Shown piece after piece: positions 11,858 through 24,299 of a DNA stretch of 64,000 bases. Both the position numbers and the translations under genes were made by a program. A model generated the notes under the pieces. The model ran no database searches and was not told where the DNA came from. It saw nothing but the letters and a program-made list of their open reading frames with translations. Source of the DNA: Ostrinia nubilalis (taxonomy: Eukaryota; Arthropoda; Insecta; Lepidoptera; Crambidae); NCBI RefSeq assembly GCF_963855985.1, contig NW_026973566.1, positions 4,502,501 to 4,566,500 of the forward strand, read 5' to 3'. Within the stretch, counting starts at the first letter, position 1; every line of letters starts with the position of its first letter.

Positions 11858-11971
11858 CCCCCCAAAGTCCAACCTTTCGTCCGTGTTCGACCATCTGAAC
11901 CACGTGGGGGGCGGACACCCGCAATGAAGTTACCATGCGGGTGACCAACGAGGCAGGGCAAACCCATCAAT

Positions 11972-14032
11972 ATGGAGCTAAGGAGTAAACGAGTGCGTAT
12001 AATGTCGCTGCCCAGGGGCTATCGCCGGGGCACATCTGGAGCCGACGCTGGATGTCACAGCCTGCGAACCGTCGGTGGCGAGGAGCTGAACAGGCGGGCC
12101 CTCGCTGGGGTCATTCCCGAAGATACTAAAGCCGACCCTACTCAGATAGACCAGAGTCTATCGACTACATGCAATAGTCCAACAACAACGTCATCTTCGT
12201 ACAATCCGTCACGCGCAAGCAACCCTACACCTTCGTCAACTGGTAGCATGCTGTTGGAGGATGTTGTGCAGACGACGATATCCGTTAGTAGTTCTGCACC
12301 CACCGCCTACAGCCAAAAAACGCGTAGAAGATGGAGTCCTGATATGAATGAATTCATCCTACGCAATTACTTACTACTGACCAAATTAGAAACTGACATC
12401 AAAGGGTACCTTGGACCACTGCATGAACAATTTATTAAAAAGTTTCCTGAAATGAACGACGTATCTCGGCAAAGAATTGGGGATCAAAGAAGAGCAATAG
12501 TAACAAAAAAGTTAATACCACAGGAATCTGTACAACGGATATACAACCAAGTCAAATCAGAATTACAAAATACTTCAATCCCAACCTTTCACAACCCAAA
12601 TATTCCTACAACTTCCACATCATATTCTGATAAACATACAATTACAGCTACGCCACAAACGCGTTTAAGATGGACTAACGAACAAAATGAGTTTATCATC
12701 AGAGAATATTTTAAAATAACTCAAATAGATACAAATAAAACTGCATATAGACAACCACTTCACCAGGCTTTTATAAACAACTTCCCACATTTATCACACT
12801 TATCAGAGCAAAGGATAGCTGATCAACGAAGACTAATCTTAGCAAACAAGTACATCTGTAGTGATAGGCTTAACATCATAAAAGCTGAAGTCGCAGAAGA
12901 GTTAAAAGCATGCGAAAACCTCCAAACGCAAAATTTTGACCCACAATATACTTCTCCAAACTTTACACTTAATACTACACAATCAGAAACTACTTTAAAT
13001 GACAGCACCAGGGAAACATTAGGTACACAATCAGAAATATCACTTCCTATATTAACTCAACACTCTCAGTCGCAACACACACTAGAAACAGATAACACAA
13101 ACCACACTGACCAAGTAATACCAACAAAACTAGAAGCGGAACTAACAGAAAAACTTAAGGAAACTCTTGAACTGTATGCTGAAATAGATCCAGAAGCTAG
13201 ACCAAGACTCCCGAGGCTTAGGGAGAATAAACAACTGTACCAACTGGTCCACCTCTTTAATAAAAACATTCTTAAAATGTTTTTGAGTACAAATGCTACT
13301 ATATCTGATATACACACACTAATTTACTGTACATCTATGGTAATAGGAAAACAATTAGGATACAGGATAAATGAAGACAGAGATAGTAATAAACGGCACA
13401 CAAAATCTGAGAAACAACCATGGCAAATAAGACTGGAAAAAGATATCGCCGCTTTAAGAGTAGATATAGGAAGACTAAGTCAGCACATCATTAACAATAA
13501 CAGATCCGCTAAAATAGTTCGCGAGGTTAAACTTATTCTCAACAAAAATAAAATACATTCATCGCATGAAGGTAATAACACTACACCACAGGATGTTTTA
13601 GATACACTCAAACAAAAACTGGCCCTTAAAGCACATAGGCTAGCTCGCTATTTAAAAGCGCTCAAGAGGAAGAATGACAACAAACTGTTTGTGAATAACG
13701 AAAAAGGATTCTATAGGCAACTTACAAGCACAAATGATAACAATAGACAAACACCAATACCGGACAAAGAAGATCTTAAAAATTACTGGGGGGATCTATG
13801 GGAGAAGCAAGAAGTACATAACGAGGAAGCGGAATGGATAAAGGACGAGGAGAAAAAATGGGAAAGTATTGATGAAATGGAGTTTGCGGACATAACTAGG
13901 GAAGATATTGAAGATGTAACGAGAAAAATGAAAAACTGGAAAGCTGCAGGGATAGATTGGGTCCAAATGTTTGGTATAAAAAACTTGCTTTCCTACACGA
14001 TGTACTTGCTGAGAAGTGTACAGGAATCATAA
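11972..14032 (+). pseudogene. Dong/R4 ORF, N-terminal region with two Myb-like modules
   Basis: The frame encodes DNA-binding and linker parts of the LINE protein. Two homologous modules, RRWSPDMNEFILRNYLLL...SRQRIGDQRR (from about residue 115) and LRWTNEQNEFIIREYFKI...SEQRIADQRR (from about residue 235), look like tandem Myb/SANT-type helices with the conserved W. A Ser/Thr-rich linker follows. From about residue 490 a helical region leads to RKMKNWKAAGID, the start of the RT domain. A one-base shift near 13,965 moves the RT into the frame that opens at 13,957. The start ATG at 11,972 is the first in frame after the GC-rich leader and is plausible. Confidence 0.75.
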
Positions 14033-15363
14033 AAGGTGAAGAAGATTTTCCAGAATTTATGACTAAGGGTATAACTCATATGCTACCGAAGAGCTCAGAT
14101 ACACAAAACCCATCACAATATAGACCAATTACCTGCTTACCAACCTTATACAAGCTTATCACTTCATGCATAACTAACAAAATTAATTCACATATAGAGG
14201 CAAACAATATACTAGCCGAAGAACAGAAAGGATGCAGGCAGAGCCATAAGGGCTGTAAGGAACAATTAATTATTGACTCAACCATATTGAAACACGCTCA
14301 TAGACACAATAGAAATTTACATTTAACGTACATTGATTATAAAAAGGCTTTTGAAAGTTTTGATAGTATACCTCACTCATGGCTAATAAGAGTTCTACAG
14401 ATTTACAAAATAAACCCAACAATTATTACATTCCTGGAGGACGCCATGACTAAATGGAAAACGACGTTATCCTTGTCAACTGAGAATACAAAAATTACCA
14501 CAGACGAGATCCATATTAGTAGTGGCATTTTCCAGGGAGACTCTTTAAGTCCTCTGTGGTTCTGCCTTGCACTTAACCCGCTTTCAAATTTACTTAATCA
14601 GTCTAAAAATGGATACAAATAAACTAATAATGCTACAGTAACACATTTAATGTACATGGACGATATAAAATTATATGGTAAATCATCTAAAGATATGGAA
14701 AATTTATTAACAATAACAACAAACTTTAGCAAAGACATAAATATGAAGTTCGGTCTTGATAAATGCAAAACATTGCATATACATAAAGGTAAAATACTGG
14801 CTGGTGATTACAACATTGATGAAGAAATACATATCAAATCTATGGACATTAATGATACTTACAAATATTTAGGCATCAAACAAAATAAATATATAAATCA
14901 CACGCAAATAAAACAAGATCTAATAGCAGAATACCTAAGACGCGTCAATATACTATGCAGAAAACACTTACATTCCAAAAACCTGTTTAAAGCCTTAAAT
15001 ACTTACGCTATACCTGTACTTACCTATTCTTTTGCTGTAATAAAATGGACCAATACGGACATATCAAACTTACAAATAAAAACAAGAACCACCCTTACAA
15101 AGCATAAATATCTACACCCCAAATCAGCTATTGAAAGAATGACCATCAAACGAGAAAAAGGAGGCAGAGGACTGATTGATTTGAAAGTTCTGTGGGAAGG
15201 CCAGCTTAGCAATATTCGTAAATTTTTCTACAGTAAAACCAATAGTCTTATACACCAAGCTGTGATAGAGCTAGACGACAACATGACACCCTTGAATTTA
15301 ACACAGAGAGAGATGACTTTTAATTCAGAAGAGCACAGCACTAAGGAAAAGCTAAACACATAG
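13957..15363 (+). pseudogene. Dong/R4 reverse transcriptase
   Basis: Continuing in the shifted frame: PSQYRPITCLPTLYK (fingers), AEEQKGCRQSHKGCKEQL (an R4/Dong signature), LTYIDYKKAFESFDSIP (palm motif A), FQGDSLSPLWFCLALNP (motif B) and YMDDIKLYG (motif C, catalytic DD). A single TAA (14,620-14,622) falls between motifs B and C in the same frame. The thumb and linker follow to the next stop at 15,361-15,363. Catalytic residues survive; the interruptions do not allow a full-length product. Confidence 0.85.
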
Positions 15364-15984
15364 CGTCAAAAACAACTTCATGGCAGACATCTTCAAGATC
15401 TAGAACAGCCGCATGTAGATCCCGTAGCATCAAATAAATGGCTTAAATTAGGATACTTGTTCCCCGAAACAGAAGGCTTCTTAATTTCAATCCAAGACCA
15501 AGTAGTAAATACCAAAAATTATAGAAAATTCATAATTAAAGACCCAAATGCACTAGATGATAGATGTAGGAAATGCCATAGACAACCAGAAACCATCCAG
15601 CATATAATTAACGCATGTCCAGTTTTAACTCAGAATGATTAAACACACCGACACAATCAAATTGCACACTATGTCCATCAAAAACTTGCCATTAAATACA
15701 AATTATTGCCTCCTAAAGTAGAACCGTACTATCAATACACACCTAAAGCCGTTCTAGAGAGCCCCAGTCACAAAATATATTTTGACCGCGCCATATTAAC
15801 CGACAAAACCATATACTGTAATAGACCAAACATCACCGTAGTTGACAAAAATAATAAAATTGCTTACGTAATAGATATAGCCGTCCCTAACACACACAAT
15901 TTAAAAAGATCCATAACAGATAAAATTCACAAATATTCCGAATTGAAAGATGCGATACAAAGGATAATTATGGAAGTTAGATAA
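15364..15984 (+). pseudogene. Dong/R4 zinc knuckle and restriction-like endonuclease
   Basis: Same frame as the RT. CRKCHRQPETIQHIINAC gives the CCHC knuckle. RPNITVVDKNNKIAYVIDIA contains the PD-(D/E)XK-like pattern with VIDIAVPNTHN, used for target nicking in R2/R4 elements. A TAA at 15,640-15,642 separates the knuckle from the nuclease. The last codons (IIMEVR) precede the stop at 15,982-15,984. Confidence 0.8.
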
Positions 15985-16788
15985 AGTATACAGGGTGTTT
16001 CTTGTAAGGTGTCAAGCCGAAGGCAGGTGATAGGTGAGGACTAGACCTATCGATTTCACCCCCATGTATGTTCTACGATTTTTCATAGTTTAGAAGTTAT
16101 CGTTAATTTTGAGATTTTTTCAAATTTTATGACCTAGTGGCTTAATTTTTTTTTATCTTTTTTTTGGGTTGACTTTTCTCAGATTTCTTTTTTTGACAGA
16201 TTCCCTAGTAATTGCAGATGTTTGAAAAAAATAATCACCTTCTTATCTTTGATGCAAGATACAAAATTTTTGCTAGAAAAATTAAAAATATGCTTTTAGT
16301 AGAACATTCTAAAATTTTCAACTTAAAAGTTTGAAAAAAAAAAAGAACTTCCATAGGTCCAAAATAATTTTAAAAACTGCGCAGTTTTCTGAACTTTCAT
16401 AGTGACACAAAAAAACATGTACTTAATAGGCCATTATTTTCTGTAATCGCTCTACTAAAGTAGTAAGTCGGAGATTCCGTTACATGTTTTTGACTTTCTT
16501 AGGACTAACTAATGTTTGCAATCCACTATGTTTACGTTACGTAGAACACGTTTAAAAGACAATAACTGAACAGAACATTTTTTATCCACAACGAGGAAGC
16601 TCTTGCCCTTCATCTGACCTGATGGAAAGTTGGAAACTGATGGATGATCAGCTTCACCCGGAACCCTAAACCACAGAGGAATTGGCTGTCCTAAATAGGT
16701 AGTCTTACCACTAGACCACAGTGGTGATTGTTACTTTACGATTAAATTTGATATACCTACCTATTAGAGTGTGAGAGAAAGGGAAAGA

Positions 16789-16793
<5 letters not shown>

Positions 16794-16847
<54 letters not shown>

Positions 16848-16885
16848 CGCGTGCGCGTGCGTGTGTGTGTGTGTGTGTGTGTGTC
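16794..16885. repeat. (GT)n microsatellite
   Basis: About 90 bases of GT with a few GC steps, at the centre of element C copy 1. Confidence 0.95.
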
Positions 16886-16904
16886 TGAGAGAGAGAAAGA
16901 GAGC

Positions 16905-17175
16905 AAAAAAGGGTGTAATGATTTAATTTAAAGTAAATGTTCAAAATGTCCACAGCTGACCTGAATGCACATTCAACAACGACGCAAAACAATTATTCGT
17001 AAATTTACAAAAGCTTCTTGCATTCAAATATGGTTTTGTGCTTCAGTCAGCTTTGTCCGCAGTTCATCAATATTTTCATATTCCCTTTTGTATGCCAGAT
17101 GAAGAGCAAGAGCTTCCACGTTGTGGATAAAAAAAATATTTTCAGTTATTGTCTCTAAATGTGTTCTACATAACG
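16905..17175 (-). pseudogene. Transposase C-terminal remnant in element C copy 1
   Basis: Minus-strand counterpart of the open frame at 36,662-36,937, recognisable by ALALH, REYENIDELRTKLTEAQNH and GHFEHLL, but with stops and indels. It marks the family as derived from a TA-targeting (Tc1/mariner-class) transposon; see the better copy. Confidence 0.65.
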
Positions 17176-17699
17176 TAAACTTAGGGGATTGCAAATATTA
17201 CTTAGTCCTAAGAAAGTCAAAAACATGTAACGGAATCTCCGACTTACCACTTTAGTGGAGCGATTACAGAAAATAATGGCCTATTAAGTACATGTTTTTT
17301 TGTGTTATTATGAAAGTTTAGGAAACTGCGCAGTTTTTAAAATTATTTTTTTCTCATACATATCAGTTGAAAATTTTAGAATGTTCTGCTAATAGCATAT
17401 TTTTTATGTTTCTAGCGAAAATTTTGTATCTTGCATCAAAGATAGGAAGGTGATTATTTTTTTCAAATATCTGCAACTAATAGGGAATCTGTCAAAAAAA
17501 AGAAATCTGAGAAAAGTCAACCCAAAAAAAAGATTTAAAAAAAAAAGCCACTAGATCAAAAAATTTGAAAAAATCTCAAAATTAACGATAACTTCTAAAC
17601 TACGAAAAATCGTAGAACATACATAGGGGTGAAATCGATAGGTCTAGTCCTCACCTATCACCTGCCTTCGGCTTGACACCTTACAAGAAACACCCTGTA

Positions 17700-18064
17700 T
17701 ATCGATTGGAAAGGAAATCGTTAACTTAGAAAGACAATATTTTACAGTTATTTTGACTAATAACTACACTACTGAATCAACTTTGATGAAAATGAATGTT
17801 TTGAGATAGGTACATACCTCTTCTCTCAGCAACCACTTGAAACTAGCGTTGTAGTGCTACGCACTGCGGCATTATGCTGGGTGGAAGCCCTTTTGGCATT
17901 ATTACCAAATTAATTTATACGCTGTCCAAATTTGTAATTTTCTGTTTTAATGTGCCAAATAAATGTACCGATATTATTTCTTCTTAAGAATAAAGAAGTC
18001 AATATAATTGAGAAATGTGATCAGCCTTGTCAGCAAATTTAATTTAGTCAAATCTAATCAAATA
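17700..18064. other. Spacer between elements C and E
   Basis: No gene recognised. It could include the 3' end of the Dong/R4 element displaced by element C. Confidence 0.3.
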
Positions 18065-19156
18065 CAGTGTGAGTCACGTTAAAGTGTACATATGAAAATA
18101 GACGAAACTAGACCTATTTTTATCGACAAAAAAGAGGTCAAAAAATTTTTGAGTTTTTTTTTTTAAATTTTTTATAGAATTTTTTTCTTCCAATTACTTA
18201 TTGTAAAGAAAACGTAATAACTTTTAAACTAAGCGGTATATCCTGATAAAATAAAAACAGTAATAGTGCTAAATAACAGGCGATACTAAAAAAATACATA
18301 AAATACACAAAAAAGGCCAACAAATAATAAAAAATGATACTTTTTGAAAAAAAATTGCTTTTAAATTCGTGTTATTTTGGTTATTTGATAAATTTCTCCA
18401 AAAAATGCCCCTATAACCGGTGGTTTTTATTACTTTTTATTATTTTCTATCGTATTACCTTCGTAAAACCAAAAATCGCATGTCTCTATCTCTATCACAA
18501 CGTTTGAACTAAGCCTCTCCGGGCGCGCCATTCAACGCTTCGTTAACAACGAAACTGAAAATGGCTCTAGATTTGTAATTTGGATAAAGACAAGTTAGAT
18601 TTCAAATAAAAACAAAAGATTTCGAAGTAAAATAAGCATTTTAGTTAAAATTAAAATTGTCTCTACCTGTGGCGGAGAATAATGTTGTGGCAGGCCTTTG
18701 TTCAAACGATCATAGCAAATGTTGTAATAGGGATAGAGACATGCGATTTTTGGTTTTACAAAGATAATACAATAGAGAATAATACAAAGTAATAAAAACT
18801 ACCTATTATAGGGGCATTTTTGGAGAAATTTATCAAATAACCAAAAAAAACACGAATTTTAAAGCAGATTTTTTTAAAAAAGTATAATTTTTTATTATTT
18901 GTTGGCATTTTTTGTGTATTTAATGTATTTTTTTAGTATCGCCTATTATTTAGCATTATTACTGTTTTTATTTTATCAAGATATACCGCTTAGTTTAAAA
19001 GTTATTACGTTTTCTTTACAATAAGTAATTGGAAGAAAAAAAAATCTATAATTTTTTTTAAAAAAATCTCAAAAATTTTTTGACCTCTTTTTTGTCGATA
19101 AAAATAGGTCTAGTTTCATCTATTTTCATATGTACACTTTAACGTGACTCACACTG
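18065..19156. mobile_element. Foldback element E
   Basis: TA-flanked with termini CAGTGTGAGTCACGTTAAAG and its complement at 19,137-19,156. Arms of about 470 bases (18,065-18,540 and 18,680-19,156) are inverted copies around a centre of about 140 bases. It has no coding capacity. Confidence 0.9.
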
Positions 19157-19159
19157 TAT

Positions 19160-19900
19160 TTTATTAGCAGAACCAATGCCACGATAATACAGGTATCCAG
19201 TATCTGAGTCAGTTTCAATAATAATGTTCTACCGCGGATGGTACCATTAGACATTTATATTTCAGGACTCTTTCACAATTATTATTAGTTTTACTTATGT
19301 TTTCAAGTTTTATTAAAAGAAAAAAATTGGAAACTTCTCCATTATTCAATCTTGCTTGATGAAATCTTTTTCAATTTTCTTTACATGGTCATAACATTTT
19401 CACCATTCCTCTGCACCAATTTGTGAGATACACCTGAAAATCCCCATAAACTCTGCTCTTGTTGAGTGAGCAGAATGTTGAGTTTGCCGCGCGAGCCCAT
19501 TCGCCCAGTCTGGACGCACCATAAGAATAATATAAAAAAACACAACCCTCCTTCTGACGCAGTTGGGTAATAAACTAAATGTATCAAAATATTTCAGTTC
19601 TACTTACTGTCAACCCGACGACGTGCTTTAAAATCAAAGATTAGCTTTGAATTATGCCTTATTTTACAATTCACATTAAAAACAATATGACTTGCTTGAG
19701 TTTTTTCGACTTTTTCACAAAAATAACAAATAGTCAAGAAGAGATTACAAAATTTCTGCAGCGGCTGACAGATTTCATAATTTTCTTTGACAGGTGACAA
19801 TAAAGCCATAGACAAATGCCATATGAAAAACACACTTTTCCAATATTTTTGTTTGCCATGAGATTCTGGTACACCTATTATAGTATGATTATAATTCTAT
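19160..19900. other. No gene confidently recognised
   Basis: Minus-strand open frames of 68 and 77 codons exist but match nothing I know. They could be decayed parts of the THAP-type transposon whose first exon follows. Confidence 0.25.
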
Positions 19901-19920
19901 GATCAAGGTATTATTTAAAA

Positions 19921-20025
19921 ATGGACAAAAAGAGAAAGAAATATTGTGCGGCGTTCGGGTGTTTAAATTCGAAAAGAAATCTACCGGATTTATCTTTTTT
20001 TTTCGCTTCCCAAAGATGCTGAAAG
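19921..20025 (+). pseudogene. THAP-domain first exon, frame disturbed
   Basis: Starts at an ATG (19,921) and reads KKYCAAFGCLNSKRN, then LPDLSFFFRFPK: the THAP zinc-finger opening (C-x4-C, then FxFPxD). The expected KDAER continuation is present but one base out of frame after RFP. A canonical donor (AAAG/GTATGT) follows at 20,026. Further exons carrying the C and H ligands were not found nearby. Likely a relic of a P-element-like transposase or of a THAP gene copied by an element. Confidence 0.55.
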
Positions 20026-20114
20026 GTATGTTGGCCATGTAGGTAATCAATATAATATCTTAGGATAGTATAGGAACCTAACCTACCATGACTACTGCTC
20101 AGAATGCGTTCGTT

Positions 20115-20172
20115 CGTTTCAGCCAAATGAAGTCCACTGCTGGACAAAGGCCTCTCCCAAGGTTTTCCATAA
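20115..20172 (-). mobile_element. RTE-like LINE 3' tail fragment
   Basis: Contains TTCAGCCA, then AGTCCACTGCTGGACAAAGG and CCTCTCCCAAGG, the complement of the tail found at about 32,590 and 55,720. Confidence 0.6.
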
Positions 20173-20179
20173 TGAATGC

Positions 20180-20285
20180 GTACTTACCTACATACGTATC
20201 TCATTACAAATAAGTAGATTAATATTTTTTCACTAGAAAGCAACCCTAACAGTGTAAGAAGAGTTCAGAGGCACGCGATAGAAAG
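20180..20285 (+). repeat. Direct repeat shared with 9,600-9,705
   Basis: See the copy at 9,600. The two agree closely through GAGGCACGCGATAGAA and then diverge. Confidence 0.6.
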
Positions 20286-20434
20286 AGACAAAACTTGTAG
20301 GTGAATAAAATTGTAGGTACGTAGTGCTGTGCGAGCTGAATTCCACTGTATCGCGTCGTAGCAAGACTCGCATTTATTTAAATCGTCTTGCGGAGTAATC
20401 CTTCTGTACCTGTACTATTACTTATTCTGTGGTA

Positions 20435-20735
20435 ATGTTATTAACATGGCAACACCAAATGTGTTCAGTATAAAAGCCATGGACGCCCATTTTACCCTCT
20501 CTTTTCTTTTCGATACTTCGCTACGCACTGTGTGTTAAGGAGGCAGACATTATACCTTCCTCGTATACTACCCACATATAATAATATACGTTCTAACGTA
20601 TTTTTCATATTTAAGCCTGCATTTTTCTTTTCGCCCGCATCCTATTTCCAATATTGTTATAGTTGTAATTTATATTTTTTCCTAAATACCGTATTAAGTC
20701 TTGTGGAGGTTTTAGATAAAAAAAAAAGATGAAAA
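20435..20735 (+). promoter_or_regulatory. Promoter-like segment, possible solo LTR
   Basis: TGTTATTAACATGG near 20,437, a TATAAAAG box near 20,470 and a pyrimidine-rich leader look like an LTR promoter. No paired LTR or internal region is visible. Confidence 0.3.
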
Positions 20736-20739
20736 GATC

Positions 20740-21918
20740 ATTTATTCACCGAGACAAGGTAATACAACAAGGTAGATGTTACAATAGTTATACAGTTCAG
20801 CTTATCTCACCAGCAAGCTAGTGTGTGATTATTACATTTTTTTTTTATTGACACATGCATAGTTAAAAAAAAATCAGAACTTTCCAACTACAAACAAAGA
20901 ACAGATAAATTATTTGAATTACGATATGTCAATAAAGATAATGTCAGTAAATATACGTCAGTTATTCGAATACAGTCAAGATTAATTTTAATTAATGACA
21001 GATTCATATTAGTACCACAGAATACATACAACGAACAATAGGTATTAACCACTAGAATTTATATGTCAGATAATCTTTTACCGAGTAAAAACATTTGTCA
21101 ACTAATAAATTAAATAATTTTCTATTAAATAATGTTCCATTAAGCTCTCTCAGTTGAGCTGGTTTTATTATATACGACTGTGGCCATAACAAAACAGTTC
21201 CGACTATACAATGCAGTTCTCACCCTGGGGTGTGCTAGTTTGTTTTTGTGTCTGTCGCTAAATTTATATTGGTCTTCAAACTTGATAAATAAGTTTGGAT
21301 ACGTTTTTACAAACTTGCACAGTTCAAAAATGTACAGGCAGGGGAGAGTGAGGAGTTTGTGTTCCTTAAATATTGGAGCACAAGGCGTCCATGGGGGTAC
21401 ATTGAAGATAGCACGTAAACACTTCTTTTGTGCAATAAATATATTATTAGCCCTTACTCCATTGCCCCATAGTACAAGTCGATACCGAAGCAAAGAAGCG
21501 ACATAACCATGATAGGCTAAAAGAGCAGTCTTAAAGTCTGTTATTTTCGCTAATTTCCAAAGACAATAGACAAATCTATTTATTTTAGTGTTCAGTGTGT
21601 CAATGTGAGGTGTCCATGAACAGGTATGATCAAGTACTATACCAAGAAAAGTTGTACTTTCGCTTTCCAAGATTTCCTCATCCTTATACTGTATTTTGAA
21701 ATTGTTACTTTTTGGTTTCCTATTATAAAATTTAATATATTTAGTTTTAGAAACATTTACTTTAAGATTATTTGATGTTAACCAGTTTATACATTCATTA
21801 ATTGTTTTATTGACTTCATTTACATGTTCTTCAATATCGTAATTACTTATAACTATCGAGATATCGTCAGCAAAGAGTGTACATTGATAAATGTGTTATG
21901 TCAGGTAGGTCATTGATA
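20740..21918 (-). pseudogene. APE-type LINE, C-terminal RT part
   Basis: Minus strand: downstream half of the same LINE whose N-terminal part lies at 27,858-29,708. It contains, in a frame with gaps, CTLFADDISIVI (catalytic motif C, near 21,870), then the thumb with LGIVLDHTCSWTPHID and LRYRLVLWGN in the 176-codon frame ending at 21,140. A 3' UTR with AATAAA on the minus strand near 20,745 follows. Elements A and D separate it from the rest of the gene. Clade CR1/Jockey-like; not assigned further. Confidence 0.85.
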
Positions 21919-22397
21919 TACAGGGTCCTTCTAAACTAACTACATTCCGTTTAATGGGGGCATCTATACGGTACACTGAACAAGTTCACCAAATTTGAGT
22001 ATGTGTTTTATAATGATTTTATAAAGTTACATTTTCTAACAAAAATAAAAATTCATTTCGTCTTACATAATGGAACATGCTGTATTTTTTACTCACACAA
22101 CAAAGCTGTAGTGTATTCATTCTGCACAGGAACACGAGACACAACACACACAACGCTCACTACCACTGCACACTTTTTTGTTGTTTACACTCGTGTCATA
22201 ACAACTCACAGCAGTCGTCACAGCTGATAGACGATTAGCTGATCGACTGATTGGGCGAGTTATCACTTCAATGTTGCAGGCCTACTCTCATATCGTTGTC
22301 TATCCTTATTATCTTATGTTAATCACAGTAAAACGGATTCACGATACCATCGAAAAATCAACCAGCAAAGGCCATGATTTTTAAGGCGCGTCTTAGT

Positions 22398-22683
22398 CAA
22401 AAAGTCAAAAGTCAAAATTTCTTTATTTGTTTAGACTAATAAATAGTTCTTACAAATCGTCATATGCTCTTAAGGAGCCTCTACATGTCTCATAATCTTT
22501 TTACCCTACCAGCGCTTCGAGACCAACATTTGGCAAGTGCTGAGAAGAAGCGCCGCAACAAACTCAGTCACCACTGTCTGCCGGTTAATATAAATAAATA
22601 GAAATAGTAGTAGTAGGTACATTCGATTCAGGAGCAGTTCACTGAATTTACCATGCATTCTTGTATGGTGTATCATATGTAGT
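22398..22683. mobile_element. LINE/SINE tail inserted in element A copy 1
   Basis: Absent from copy 2, where the flanks (CGTCTTAGT and AAATTTATTTGC) are adjacent at about 42,320. It starts with AAAGTCAAAAGTCAAAATTT and includes TGCTGAGAAGAAGCGCCGC, shared with 11,730. Confidence 0.8.
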
Positions 22684-23371
22684 AAATTTATTTGCATTTG
22701 TGCACCAGTGCGTCATAGTTCACTTCACGAGCACTACAAAATGCACCTTCACACAAGAAAGCTAGTCAAAAACTGAATTAAATCAAAGCGCACGCGCCGA
22801 CAAATGCCGACAAGCCACCCGCCCTTTGTTGACACAAAGACGCCGACGCCGCCAAAGCAAGAGCCGAAAAGTTGGCTTAGGCGTACAGTCGACAAAAAAG
22901 AAACTTATTTGTTTATTATTTTATCTGCTTGCTTTCGATTTCAATTGATTCGAATCTAAATTGTGGTGTTGAGTATTTCATGGTAAAATATCCTATAACA
23001 GATAATAATTAAAAAATAATCAAACTTATTGTTTTGTGAAGGTAATTCAATGGCGTAGTCAATTATTTAGAAACATTAAATTAGACTAATGAAGCAAATA
23101 AAACTCTTCAATTTGTTTGTATTGATATTCCATTTATCCTAAATCAAAGTCCATTCTTAAATTAATCGTTAATGTCATCACTTCTATTACAATAGAAAAG
23201 TAGATGAGGTAGGTACCTAATTAGTTAAATAAAATTTCCGAATCATTTCCGTTCCAACTTCGTATTTATTTATGACCTATCTTATGTACCTGTGATTTAA
23301 CAATAAACACAATTTTAATTTGAATAGTAAAAAAAAGTTTGTTGCATTTCTTAATTTTATTTTGCTGACTG

Positions 23372-23455
23372 TACATTGCACTAGCCGGCGGCCGGCGGCA
23401 CGTGTCTAAAGGCGGCGGCAAGTTCGTTTGCTGCGCCGGCTAGTGTTGTACGATA
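23372..23455. repeat. GC-rich inverted repeat inside element A
   Basis: GCACTAGCCGGC and GCCGGCTAGTGTTG face each other around CGGCGGCACGTG-type repeats. It is also present in copy 2 (about 62,235-62,325) with an expanded CGGCGGCACGTGTCTAAA unit. Confidence 0.7.
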
Positions 23456-24299
23456 CGACACTCGAGTCTTGGAATCATACTTATTAAAAGTTTGAAGAAA
23501 ATAAAATAGCAATGAATTAAGACTGTGTGTTTATTATTTTATTGGACCGTTTTAACTTTTTGATTACGAAAATCGTCAGTCTTTAGATGGATACTTCTGA
23601 TTCGATTATTTGCGTTTAACGCAATTTTATTGATATTATATTTGTATTGTGCGATTTATTTCATTTTCAATTAGGATATAACATACGGATGATGATATGA
23701 AATCACTCATTATTGCCTATTAGTATACACCAACTCAAGTTCATATCGTGATTCAGTCTAACTCAAAGAACTTAAAATACTCGAAAGGACTCGGAAGACT
23801 CAATGATTCAAGTGACTAACGAGTCCTAGTCTTAAAAATAAACTCAAGTCTCGAAATAAAGACTTTTAAGACTCGAGGTTCTTACAACACTAGCGCGGTC
23901 GGCTATTGTGAGGGACGGCTGTCTTTGATACCGCCGACTCCGCCACGCATAACTAAGGATGTCAACTCCAAAATTCTTTCTAATCTTAACAATAATAAAA
24001 CTATCATTATTTACTTTTATAAATTTATTTTTTTGTTTCTACGATGATTTTAATTATTATTATTTCAGTTTAAAATTGATAGTTGGGAACAATTATTTAC
24101 TTCGGAATACTAAAGACTGCCGATAATCACAGGTAGATAATTCGATAGCGTTTAGTTTCTGCTATGATCGAGTCAATTACGAATCACATTTTTAATTTGC
24201 TAAGTGGATATTAAGCGATTAAAATTAACATGAAAAATGTGCCTGCATTAAGGTAGCGCATTTTCTTACATAACTTTTCAATTCCTATCATTGGAGGTC

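Larger units (their letters stand above)
11858..15988 (+). mobile_element. Dong/R4-clade LINE, near full length, decayed
   Basis: About 4.1 kb on the plus strand: a GC-rich 5' leader (11,858-11,971), N-terminal tandem Myb-like modules, reverse transcriptase, a CCHC knuckle and a restriction-like endonuclease at the C-terminus. This order is diagnostic of the R2/R4 superclade rather than APE-type LINEs. One frameshift near 13,965 and three nonsense codons (14,620s, 15,361-15,363, 15,640-15,642) make it inactive. Element C inserted at its 3' end (15,991), so the true 3' terminus may lie beyond 17,700. Confidence 0.85.
15991..17697. mobile_element. Foldback element C, copy 1
   Basis: TA-flanked (15,989-15,990 and 17,698-17,699) with termini CAGGGTGTTTCTTGTAAGG and its complement. 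Inverted similarity extends hundreds of bases into both arms, so the whole unit can fold back. The core holds a (GT)n tract (16,794-16,885). The right arm contains, on the minus strand, the same decayed transposase end seen as an open frame in copy 2. Confidence 0.9.

Noticed and set aside
16711..16992. 93-codon minus-strand frame with His-Thr repeats
   Set aside because: Translation of the (GT)n tract inside element C.
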